Shown here: positions 50,934 through 60,020 of the stretch, one piece after another
Numbering within the stretch: position 1 is the stretch's first letter
Layout: every line of letters starts with the position of its first letter
From: Bacteroides sp.
GTDB taxonomy: Bacteria; Bacteroidota; Bacteroidia; Bacteroidales; Bacteroidaceae
NCBI GenBank assembly: GCA_019414665.1
Contig: DXLO01000002.1
Span: 79,875-143,874 of the forward strand
Direction: 5' to 3'
Length of the DNA: 64,000 nucleotides
Translations under genes and position numbers: made by a program
Notes under the pieces: model-generated
What the model was told of the DNA's origin: nothing
Seen by the model: the letters and a program-made list of their open reading frames with translations, nothing else
Databases searched by the model: none

Positions 50934-53900
50934 ATGTTAAAACGACTAAAATCAGTCAGTATGTTGCTGTTCCTAATGGGTGCCTCTACCGGAGCAGCAT
51001 ACGCGGTCGCCAATCCCGGCGTTACCGATGTGAAAATCACACAACAAAGTGGTACATGTACAGGAATTGTCAAGGATGCTACGGGTGAAACTGTCATTGG
51101 TGCATCTGTAGTAGTAAAAGGTACGACTAATGGTACTATTACCGGACTTGACGGTGATTTTTCTTTGTCAAATGTAAAAAAAGGAGATATCATTGTTATT
51201 TCTTTTGTAGGATATCAGACACAGGAAGTAAAATGGACCGGACAGCCTATTGATGTAACTTTAAAAGATGATACGCAACAGTTAGGTGAAGTTGTGGTTA
51301 CAGCTTTGGGATTGAAGCGTGAAGAAAAAGCTTTGGGATATGCAGTTACTGAAGTGAAGGGAGATGAATTAAAAGCTGCCAATACCATTTCTCCGGTAGC
51401 CGCATTGCAAGGTAAAGTAGCCGGTGTTGAAATCTCAGGATCAGATGGTGGTTTGTTTGGTGGTACCAAGATACAGATTCGTGGAGCTTCAACCTTAAGT
51501 TCCAACAACCAGCCTATCTATGTGGTGGATGGAGTGATTCTGGATAACGGTGTATCTGGTAATACGACAGCAGACTGGGACGCAGGTGCCAACAACGCCA
51601 GCGACTATGGTAATGAGTTGAAAAACTTAAATCCTGATGATTTTGAAACTGTATCAGTATTGAAAGGTGCTGCGGCAACAGCATTGTATGGTTCCCGCGG
51701 TTTGAATGGTGCGGTTGTAATCACCACCAAATCCGGTAAGGGTACACAAGGGCTGGGTATCAGCGTTTCTCAAACATTTGGTATTGACCATGCTTTCAAG
51801 ACTCCGGATATTCAAACTTTATATGGTCCAGGATACATGCCGGGACAATCTGATGCCGACCAAAATGGAAGTATGTGGGATGAACATCAGTTTACAGTAA
51901 ATCAGAATGGAGAACATACGTTAGTAGGAGTACCCAACTTTGGTTTTGGTCCTAGATATGATGGCTCTCAAATCCGCAATTATGATGGTACATGGACTAC
52001 CTATTCTCCACGTAAAAATAATATGCTGGATTTATATAAATTAGGATTCAATACAAACACGAATGTTTCTATTCGCGGTGGTAATGAAAAAACATCATTT
52101 TATACATCTTTATCTTATAAAAATGCCAAATCAACAACAGAAAACAATACTTTTGAACGTTACTCCATGTTGTTGAAAGCTAGCCATAAGTTGAACGATT
52201 GGGTGGATGTTGCTGCTTCTTTTAGCTTTGCCAACTCAAAACCGCGTAATGCACAACTGAATGCGGGTGAATTGTTTGTCAATGCAAATACCAATGTGAT
52301 TAACCCGCTATTTGACGTAGATTATTTCCGGAACAAATATTTAGGTGAGCATGGTGGTATTGCCAGTACCAGCTATGGTGACCAATATGGTTCGGTTCCT
52401 TCCAGCGCTAAAAATTATTTCTTCAAAGTAGATAATTACGATTATGTACGGAAGGAAACTGTTATTCGTCCTACATTTGAAGTAAATGTAAAGATGACAG
52501 ATTGGCTGAAGTTTAAAGCAGACGCTAATATGAACCGTTATTATACTTCTATAGAAGATAAGCAATTAGGTTCCGGTTATGCAAACGAAGGAGGATATTA
52601 TGGTATTACGCAAGATATAAAAGAACAATTTACCGTAGGGGGAACTTTTACTGCCAGCAAGCAGATAAAAGATTTTTCACTCGGTGGATTCGCACGATTT
52701 GAGTATTACAACACCTCTTCCCAACATTCAAAAGTATCAACTGACGGAGGAATGGTGGTGCCTGGAGAATGGTTCGTGGAGAACTCAAAAAAGACTAAAA
52801 AGAGCGAATCGACCATATCGGGCAGCAAAAGAATTATTTCTGCCATTTTTGCTTTAAATTTAGGATGGAAGAATCAAGTCTATTTGGATGTTACAGGACG
52901 TAATGACTGGTCTTCTGCATTGGTATATGCCAATCGTACAGGTAATCACTCATACTTCTATCCTTCTGTATCAGGTTCATGGTTGATTAATGAAACTTTC
53001 CGCGAAAGTATGCCTTCATGGATTAACTTGGCAAAACTTCGTGCATCATGGGCACAAGTAGGTAATGATACAGACCCATACGCTGTCAATCAGACGTATT
53101 CTTTTGCCACAATGGAAATGTATGACGGCAATATCTATACCAATGAACTGGACAAACTGATGAAGATTGCCGACCTTAAACCGGAACGTAAGAATTCATG
53201 GGAAATAGGTTTGGATTTCCGTACTTTTAATAATCGTTTGAATTTGGATTTCACTTATTATAAGGAAAATACCACAGACCAGATTATGAAAATCAATGTT
53301 CCTGCTATTTCCGGTGTTACCCAACAGTTGGTAAATGCTGGTAATATCCAAAACTCAGGTATTGAAATCGCATTAAATACCACTCCTATCAAAACTAAAG
53401 ACTGGCAGTGGGATCTGGACTTCACTTATACACGAAACAGAAGTAAAATTGTATCCTTGCATCCTAATGTTGCCAACTATATTGAATTGTCCGGTTATGT
53501 AAACGCATACGACTATCATATCGGCTCTGTAGCAAAAGTCGGTGAGTCTTATGGTGTGTTGATGTCAGATGTCACTCAGGCACGTAATGAAAACGGTGTA
53601 CCTTTGTTGGAGTGGGATGACAGCTGGAGAGGCGCATATAGAGCACAAAGCAAAACAGCGGAAGTAGTGGGCAACATGACACCGGATTTTCTGGGATCTG
53701 TAGCAACAACATTAACTTGGAAAGATTTAAGTTTGAATGTCGGACTGGACATGCGTTTTGGAGGTTTGGTGGCATCTTACTGTAACTTATACGGAACTCA
53801 GGCCGGTTGGACAGAAAGCTCTTTGCAATACCGTGACCCGGAACATGGAGGTATGACTTGGACTAGTCAATATGCCGATTCCAAAGGTATTCAATATACT

Positions 53901-54344
53901 GATGGTATGATTCCGGAAGGTGTTTTTAAAGAAGGAACAATTGCAACCTTGGTGGATGGAACAAAAATGGATGTCAGCGGACTGTCTTACGCACAGCTGG
54001 TACAGGAAGGAAAACTGGAACCCACTCATGCCGGTTCATGGTATGGAAATAATTATTCATGGGGAGCACAGACAATTGATGACATTTGGGTACACAAGTT
54101 GAGTTATATCGCTTTGCGTAATATTACTATAAATTATCGTTTGCCTAATAGCATCAGTCACAAACTGGGTGCAAAAGGATTGAACCTGTCATTCAGTGCA
54201 CGTAATTTGGGATATCTGTATAATTCATTACCTAATAACCTGAATCCGGAATCTGTACGTTCTAATTCAGCTTCAGAGTTCCGTATTCGTGGTTTCGAGC
54301 CTTATACGGCAAGTTACATATTTACAATTAATGCCAATTTCTAA
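50934..54344 (+). CDS. SusC/RagA-family TonB-dependent transporter (pair 4)
   Basis: A 1136-residue transporter with the shared signal peptide, regulatory-like domain (TGIVKDATGETVIGASVVVKG), TonB box (LGEVVVTALGLKREEKALGYAV), plug (YVVDGVILDNG; VLKGAAATALYGSRGLNGAVV), and barrel ending YIFTINANF. It resembles the SusC at 42695-46087 closely throughout. The first 114 coding bases differ from the three-copy version at only two sites, while the following domain differs at many silent sites. SusD follows after 27 bp. Confidence 0.93.
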   Translation: MLKRLKSVSMLLFLMGASTGAAYAVANPGVTDVKITQQSGTCTGIVKDATGETVIGASVVVKGTTNGTITGLDGDFSLSNVKKGDIIVISFVGYQTQEVKWTGQPIDVTLKDDTQQLGEVVVTALGLKREEKALGYAVTEVKGDELKAANTISPVAALQGKVAGVEISGSDGGLFGGTKIQIRGASTLSSNNQPIYVVDGVILDNGVSGNTTADWDAGANNASDYGNELKNLNPDDFETVSVLKGAAATALYGSRGLNGAVVITTKSGKGTQGLGISVSQTFGIDHAFKTPDIQTLYGPGYMPGQSDADQNGSMWDEHQFTVNQNGEHTLVGVPNFGFGPRYDGSQIRNYDGTWTTYSPRKNNMLDLYKLGFNTNTNVSIRGGNEKTSFYTSLSYKNAKSTTENNTFERYSMLLKASHKLNDWVDVAASFSFANSKPRNAQLNAGELFVNANTNVINPLFDVDYFRNKYLGEHGGIASTSYGDQYGSVPSSAKNYFFKVDNYDYVRKETVIRPTFEVNVKMTDWLKFKADANMNRYYTSIEDKQLGSGYANEGGYYGITQDIKEQFTVGGTFTASKQIKDFSLGGFARFEYYNTSSQHSKVSTDGGMVVPGEWFVENSKKTKKSESTISGSKRIISAIFALNLGWKNQVYLDVTGRNDWSSALVYANRTGNHSYFYPSVSGSWLINETFRESMPSWINLAKLRASWAQVGNDTDPYAVNQTYSFATMEMYDGNIYTNELDKLMKIADLKPERKNSWEIGLDFRTFNNRLNLDFTYYKENTTDQIMKINVPAISGVTQQLVNAGNIQNSGIEIALNTTPIKTKDWQWDLDFTYTRNRSKIVSLHPNVANYIELSGYVNAYDYHIGSVAKVGESYGVLMSDVTQARNENGVPLLEWDDSWRGAYRAQSKTAEVVGNMTPDFLGSVATTLTWKDLSLNVGLDMRFGGLVASYCNLYGTQAGWTESSLQYRDPEHGGMTWTSQYADSKGIQYTDGMIPEGVFKEGTIATLVDGTKMDVSGLSYAQLVQEGKLEPTHAGSWYGNNYSWGAQTIDDIWVHKLSYIALRNITINYRLPNSISHKLGAKGLNLSFSARNLGYLYNSLPNNLNPESVRSNSASEFRIRGFEPYTASYIFTINANF

Positions 54345-54371
54345 TTGTTAACTTTAAAAGAATTATCAACA

Positions 54372-56258
54372 ATGAAATATAGAACTTTAGCAGCCGCACT
54401 GCTTTTAGGAAGTGTAATGTTTACTTCCTGTGTAGATGAATTCTCTGAATTAAATTCAGATCCGTCTACTATTACAAAGCCTGATATTCGTTTCCTGTTC
54501 ACTAAATGTGAGGCTTCTTTCCAACCGGGAGATTATGCACAGTGGTTTGGAGGATTTAATGATCTTTCTACCTGGTCGCAAACAACAGTTTCATCAGGAG
54601 GTAATACAACTCGTTCAAATCGTCCGACTGATGAAGCCAATGGTTGTGGTTATGAAGTAAACGAAGTTCTTCGTTATGCTAATGAGATTCGATATCAAAT
54701 CAGCCAGTTGCCTGAAGAGGAAAAAGCGACTTATGAATATATCCAATATCTTTGTAATCCTTTGTTGGTTTATTTAAGTATCCAAGATGCCGACCTATAT
54801 GGCTCACGTCAATATACAGAAGCAGAACAAGCCAGATATACCAATCCTCCTTTGTTATTGCCTAAGTATGACACTCAAGAGGAACTTTTGGAAGTATGGC
54901 TGAAAGAACTGGACCAGACTATTAATTATCTGAGCAGTAACGAAATCAAAGATGTTTTGAATAATCAGGACTTTATTTATAAAGGTGATTTGAAAAAATG
55001 GGGCAAACTGGCCAATTCTTTGAAATTGAAAATTGCAGCCCGTTTGATAAACAAAGACCGGAACCGTGCTTTTGAAATAGTAAAACAGGTGGCAGAAAGT
55101 CCTGTTGGCTTAATTGCTACTACGGATGATGACTTTGTATATAACAAGGGTAAGTTCGATAACAATTGGAATAATGATTTTTCTGTAGGAGTAGGTACGC
55201 AACATCTTATAGACTTTTTGGTAAACAACAAAGATCCGCGTTTGCTTTATTTCTTCCAAAAGAATGACTACAATTCTAATGTTGTGCAGGCTTATTTTGA
55301 TCAAAAAAGAGAAATGCCGGATTTTGTAGAAAAGAATGTAATTTCTGAGGTTAAAAATGGAAAGAAAGTCTTTAAAGAATGGGGTGGCCCAGGTGAACCT
55401 TGGGTACGTTATTATGGTCTTCCTGTAGAAATAGGTGCAGGACAGATGGACAAATACGAGGATTATTTTGACCCCACAGGACAATTGTTTGTTTTGTACT
55501 CGGCAGCTGGTGCCAAGAAAAGCTATTATCCGTGTACTTACCGGAATCAAGAAATGGTAAAAGGTTTGTTGACATATACTTATCCGGATGCTCCGGATGT
55601 TACTCCGGTTCAGGACACTCAACAATATGGCTGGTATGGTCTGTATTTTTCGGCAGCGGAAACCAATTTCTTCTTGGCTGAATTCACCCTGTTGGGAGCT
55701 ACTTGGAATGGACAAAAAAGTGCCCAAGAGTATTTTACAGACGGTATCACTGCTTCAGTAAAAGGATATGATTATGTTGCCGGTCAGAATCATATACCTT
55801 ATTATGACAGTCCTTATGTAAATGACCCTCATGATGTTTCCATTAAGCTGCAAGAGGAATGGCTGACAGAACTGCTTAAGAAAGAGGCTTATAATTTAAG
55901 TGGAGATAAAGCTTCTGATTTGGAAAAAGTGTATATCCAAGAATATCTCCATTATTTTAATGCACCGATTGATCAATATGTTAACATTATGCGTTCTGGT
56001 GTTCCTATGAAGAATAGTTCCATTTTACCGCGTAAGGAATTTGACGAACAATTGGGTGACTCTTATCCTATCCCTAGAAGATTTGCTGTTATGGAGCCTT
56101 TGGAATCAGATCAGTTACATGACATAACTATCGCTGCATATAAAGCACAAGGTTATACATATCAAGGTACAAATGCAAAAAATCCACAAGTTTTGCATGA
56201 CGAACGTGTATGGATGGATAAAGAAAATCCTGATTTTGGCAAAGGACCGAAGAACTGA
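54372..56258 (+). CDS. SusD-like lipoprotein (pair 4)
   Basis: A 628-residue surface lipoprotein. I use the ATG at 54372, which gives MKYRTLAAALLLGSVMFTSC with C20; the frame opens earlier at a TTG at 54345. It shares IRFLFTKCEASFQPGDYAQW, IRYQISQLPEEEKATYEYIQYLCNPL, KKWGKLANSLKLKIAARLINKDRNRAFEI and VYIQEYLHYFNAPIDQYVNIMRSG with the SusD at 40800-42659. A terminator follows. Confidence 0.9.
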   Translation: MKYRTLAAALLLGSVMFTSCVDEFSELNSDPSTITKPDIRFLFTKCEASFQPGDYAQWFGGFNDLSTWSQTTVSSGGNTTRSNRPTDEANGCGYEVNEVLRYANEIRYQISQLPEEEKATYEYIQYLCNPLLVYLSIQDADLYGSRQYTEAEQARYTNPPLLLPKYDTQEELLEVWLKELDQTINYLSSNEIKDVLNNQDFIYKGDLKKWGKLANSLKLKIAARLINKDRNRAFEIVKQVAESPVGLIATTDDDFVYNKGKFDNNWNNDFSVGVGTQHLIDFLVNNKDPRLLYFFQKNDYNSNVVQAYFDQKREMPDFVEKNVISEVKNGKKVFKEWGGPGEPWVRYYGLPVEIGAGQMDKYEDYFDPTGQLFVLYSAAGAKKSYYPCTYRNQEMVKGLLTYTYPDAPDVTPVQDTQQYGWYGLYFSAAETNFFLAEFTLLGATWNGQKSAQEYFTDGITASVKGYDYVAGQNHIPYYDSPYVNDPHDVSIKLQEEWLTELLKKEAYNLSGDKASDLEKVYIQEYLHYFNAPIDQYVNIMRSGVPMKNSSILPRKEFDEQLGDSYPIPRRFAVMEPLESDQLHDITIAAYKAQGYTYQGTNAKNPQVLHDERVWMDKENPDFGKGPKN

Positions 56259-56282
56259 AAATAAAATTAAAGAATAACAGTT

Positions 56283-56320
56283 CCCCTTGTTTTTCCTGTA
56301 AAAACAAGGGGATTGTTTTA
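56283..56320 (+). terminator. Terminator after pair 4
   Basis: CCCCTTGTTTTT (56284-56295) pairs with AAAAACAAGGGG (56300-56311), followed by ATTGTTTTATTTT. Confidence 0.85.
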
Positions 56321-56540
56321 TTTTGACCTTCAGGACTATACATAGAATTATTTTGCAAATATTATTTATATGTAAGTAAAGAGTTGATTCTTCTTGAAAA
56401 AGATAAGGACTTTCTAAAACAATGAGCCGATGCTGTTTTCATTTGTAAGATGAAAAACTTTCCCACCAATTATTGAAAGTTCTCATTCTTTTACGGAATG
56501 TAATACTCCCTTATTTCTTTGTGCAAAGTAGTGATTTGGG

Positions 56541-56723
56541 TAGAAATGAAGTAGAAAATTTCCATTTAAAGTTTGTTTTAACGGCTTTAAATGGAAATTT
56601 CTTTTTGTCGTTATCATATTCAACTACATTGAATATCAACACAATAGCTGCAAGAGTAGTTCTGAAGGAACTAAGGAAACGGAATTACTTGATTTTCAAT
56701 AAACTTTAAAAAAAATCACAGCT
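56541..56723 (+). promoter_or_regulatory. SusC leader cassette D: 11-bp direct repeats, hairpin, shared 74-base leader
   Basis: GGGTAGAAATGAAGTAGAAAA has TAGAAA at 56541 and 56552 (11-bp period, 183 bp before ATG). A perfect stem follows, AAATTTCCATTTAAAG (56556-56571) / CTTTAAATGGAAATTT (56585-56600), with CTTTTTG after it. The 74-base leader at 56650-56723 is identical to cassettes A and B. The stem has the same position and T tract as in cassette A but a different sequence. In 56321-56540 I see nothing else firm. Confidence 0.65.
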
Positions 56724-59700
56724 ATGTTAAAACGACTAAAATCAGTCAGTATGTTGCTGTTCCTAATGGGTGCCTCTACAGGAGCAGCATACGCGGTCGC
56801 CAATCCCGGCGTTGCCGATGTGAAAATCACACAACAGACAGGGACGTGTAAGGGAGTCGTAGTAGATGCTACAGGTGAAACCGTTATCGGTGCGTCTGTA
56901 GTAGTGAAAGGTACGACCAATGGTACTATTACCGGTATTGATGGTGACTTTTCCTTGTCAGGTGTTAAACAAGGAGATGTTATCCAAGTTTCCTTTGTGG
57001 GATATCTTACCCAAGAGATTAAATTTAAAGGAGAATCTTTAAAAATTATTCTTCAAGAAGATTCACAAACTCTTCAAGAAGTGGTTGTAGTAGGTTATGG
57101 TGGTGTTCAGAAAGCCAAAACAATGACTGCATCTGCCGCTACCGTAAAGATGTCCGAATTGGCAAAGTTACCGGTTGCTTCTATGTCCGAAGGGTTGGGA
57201 GGACGTGTTACCGGTGTGGTAACTCAACAGGCTTCCGGTGCGCCGGGTGAAAACGCCAGAATTTGGATTCGAGGCGGTGAAAATATCTTGTATGTCATTG
57301 ACGATGTCGTGATGGATTCGGGGCAAGGTAATGAGTTTTTCAATCGCTTGCGTCCGGATGATATCGCTTCCATGTCAATCTTGAAAGACGCTGCTGCAAC
57401 TGCCGTATATGGTCCGCGTGCCGCTAATGGTGTAGTAGTGATTGCTACCAAGCGTGGACAGGAAGGCGCGCCTACCATTACTTTAAACCAAAAAGTGTCT
57501 ATCATGACTCCTGCTTATCGTCCCAAAGGATTGAGTAGTTACGAGTACGCATTGGCACGTAATGAAGCGGAATTGGCAAGTTTCCAGGAGAGTCCGACTT
57601 TTAATGATACAGAACTTTCTAAATATTATATGGGCGATCTGTGGCAGAAAGGATACGGATTTGAAGAAATCCGTAACCTGGTGAACGAAAGATATAATTT
57701 AGGGTATTCTTTGCAAGACATCAACGACTTGTTCGATCCGTTAAAGACACAAGGTAAAAATATCCAGGACTACTATTCTTCTTACGACCCATGGGATATG
57801 TTTGATCATACACAGCCAATGTATCAAACTAATGTCAGCCTGCGTGGTGGTGGCGAACGTATCAAATATTATTCAAGTTTGGGATATATGAAGCAAAATG
57901 GTGTCAGTGATAAATATTCATACGAACAGGTGAACATGATTTTGAACACAGACGCCATGTTGTTGAGCGACAAGAGTTTGAAATTTACTTTCAACTTGAA
58001 CGGTAATACTTCTAACAACAATAAACCTGCCGATGGTGAAGGTGTGTTCAACAATGCCATGTATGGTGACTGGATGCCTAAGAGGCCGGCTGCCTGGAGT
58101 ACCGGACTGCCAAGAAAGGGATCTGTGGAGGCGCAGTTGAACAACGGTTTCAACAATACAGAATCTTATCGCTTCCAGATGAATGCAGCTTTGAAATGGA
58201 GTGTGCCTTGGGTGGAAGGCTTGTCTGCACAGGCTAGCTTGAACTTCACTACTTCTTATTATCATCAGCGTCATTTTAACCATGATCAGGAAGGCGTTTA
58301 TGACAATCCGTATGCTACTGCCGTTTCTTCCTATAATCCTGAAAACGCCAACTTATATGAAAAATGGAATAAGTATAAGTTGTTGACCGGCATTTTCCAG
58401 ATTGATTATACCCGTTCTTTCGGAAAGCATAATCTATCTGCTATGGTGAACTATCAAAGTCAGGTAAGAAAGAGCAATTGGACGGATGCAAAGAAAAAAG
58501 GATATCCTACCACTTTGGCTCCGCAGCTTGATCTAGGCGGTACATTAGTTTCTGCCGGTGGCTCTGCTGAAGAATGGGGTTCTGCTTCTTACATCGGGCG
58601 TTTTACTTACGACTATGACAATAAGTACCTGTTCCAATACAGTGCTAACTACAATGGTTCTTTGAGTTATAGCCCGGATAAACGTTGGGGATATTTTCAG
58701 GCTTTCTCATTGGGTTGGGTGATGTCCGATGAAGTTTGGTTCAAGAATTTGGTGAATCCGAACATTGTTAATATGATAAAATTACGTGGCGGATTTGGAT
58801 TGGTAGGTAATGAAGTGGGAAGTCCATTTTCTTTCCTTACCCAATATGCGCAGAGTTCAAACCGCATATTGTTTGGAGAAAATATGGCTTCTAATGTAGG
58901 ATGGTACGAGTCTGATGTAGCAAACAATTTACAATGGTCCAGCAGTAAGCAGTATGGTATTGGTCTGGATTTCGGCTTTTTGAAAGACCGCTTGACAGGA
59001 TCATTCGATACGTTTTTATATTTGAACAAAGGAGATGTGATGGACATGACTGATGATATGATTCGGGTAGATATTTTAGGTATGCCGAACACTCCGAAAA
59101 TTAATGCTCCGTACACTACTTCACGAAAAGGAGGTTTCGAAGTTTCGTTGAACTGGCAAGACAAGATTGGCAAAGTCGGTTATCGTGTAGGGGTAAACTA
59201 TTCTTATTGGGATGAACGGGTGACTCGCCATAGCAGCTCTGATTCGGACTGGTGGACTCCGACATTCGACAATATCGGCAAACGTCCTTATGTAACAAAC
59301 GGAGAATCTATAACATATCCTTATGGGTTGAAGACCAATGGATTACACGGGTCATGGCAAAAAATGTATAATTCCTTATTACACGCTAACAATAATATGA
59401 CTTTGGGAACTCCGGCTTTGGTGGACTTAAATGGTGATGGTCGTGTAAATGATTACTATGTGTTCAATGCGGAAGGGTCTACTCCACATACTCAATTTGG
59501 TGTAACTTTAGGAGCCGACTGGAACGGATTCGATCTGGAACTGTTCTTCCAAGGAGCAACCGGTGCAAGGGGAGCTATGCCTTCTCCGCTCCGCAGCCAA
59601 CAAAGCTATATGTGGAATTACGGACAATACGCGTTCCAGAATGCATATACACCGAGCAACCCTGATGTAGACGCCGCTCTTCCAACTCCGGTTCCTGAAG

Positions 59701-60008
59701 GCAATGGATTTGGATATAGTTACATTGACATCTGGTCTTTTGATGCCTCTTACCTGAAACTGAAAAATATCAGTTTACGTTATGACTTAAAACGTTCGGT
59801 TTTGAAAAATCTACCAGTTATTCAAGGATTGGATTTAAGTTTCGTTGTGACTAACGCATTTACTTGGACTAAAAAATCTTATCCACTGAAAGATTTGCAG
59901 GATCCCGAATTCATTACTACAGGTGCTTCTATCTATAATAACAATGGTACTTTGGGAAGCTATCCTACCCAGCGTTCTTATACTTTGGGCGTAACAGTAA
60001 CTTTATAA
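56724..60008 (+). CDS. SusC/RagA-family TonB-dependent transporter (pair 5)
   Basis: A 1094-residue transporter with the shared signal peptide and regulatory-like domain (KGVVVDATGETVIGASVVVKG). The TonB box (LQEVVVVGYGGVQKAKTMTASA) and plug (ILYVIDDVVMDSG; ILKDAAATAVYGPRAANGVVV) differ from pairs 2-4, so the body belongs to another subfamily joined to the common 5' end. The barrel ends YTLGVTVTL, with leucine instead of the usual terminal phenylalanine. SusD follows within 12 bp. Confidence 0.92.
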   Translation: MLKRLKSVSMLLFLMGASTGAAYAVANPGVADVKITQQTGTCKGVVVDATGETVIGASVVVKGTTNGTITGIDGDFSLSGVKQGDVIQVSFVGYLTQEIKFKGESLKIILQEDSQTLQEVVVVGYGGVQKAKTMTASAATVKMSELAKLPVASMSEGLGGRVTGVVTQQASGAPGENARIWIRGGENILYVIDDVVMDSGQGNEFFNRLRPDDIASMSILKDAAATAVYGPRAANGVVVIATKRGQEGAPTITLNQKVSIMTPAYRPKGLSSYEYALARNEAELASFQESPTFNDTELSKYYMGDLWQKGYGFEEIRNLVNERYNLGYSLQDINDLFDPLKTQGKNIQDYYSSYDPWDMFDHTQPMYQTNVSLRGGGERIKYYSSLGYMKQNGVSDKYSYEQVNMILNTDAMLLSDKSLKFTFNLNGNTSNNNKPADGEGVFNNAMYGDWMPKRPAAWSTGLPRKGSVEAQLNNGFNNTESYRFQMNAALKWSVPWVEGLSAQASLNFTTSYYHQRHFNHDQEGVYDNPYATAVSSYNPENANLYEKWNKYKLLTGIFQIDYTRSFGKHNLSAMVNYQSQVRKSNWTDAKKKGYPTTLAPQLDLGGTLVSAGGSAEEWGSASYIGRFTYDYDNKYLFQYSANYNGSLSYSPDKRWGYFQAFSLGWVMSDEVWFKNLVNPNIVNMIKLRGGFGLVGNEVGSPFSFLTQYAQSSNRILFGENMASNVGWYESDVANNLQWSSSKQYGIGLDFGFLKDRLTGSFDTFLYLNKGDVMDMTDDMIRVDILGMPNTPKINAPYTTSRKGGFEVSLNWQDKIGKVGYRVGVNYSYWDERVTRHSSSDSDWWTPTFDNIGKRPYVTNGESITYPYGLKTNGLHGSWQKMYNSLLHANNNMTLGTPALVDLNGDGRVNDYYVFNAEGSTPHTQFGVTLGADWNGFDLELFFQGATGARGAMPSPLRSQQSYMWNYGQYAFQNAYTPSNPDVDAALPTPVPEGNGFGYSYIDIWSFDASYLKLKNISLRYDLKRSVLKNLPVIQGLDLSFVVTNAFTWTKKSYPLKDLQDPEFITTGASIYNNNGTLGSYPTQRSYTLGVTVTL

Positions 60009-60020
60009 AACTTGGTTAAT

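Noticed and set aside
56473..56709. 78-residue frame before pair 5
   Set aside because: Covers the direct repeats, hairpin and shared leader, so it is regulatory DNA rather than a gene.
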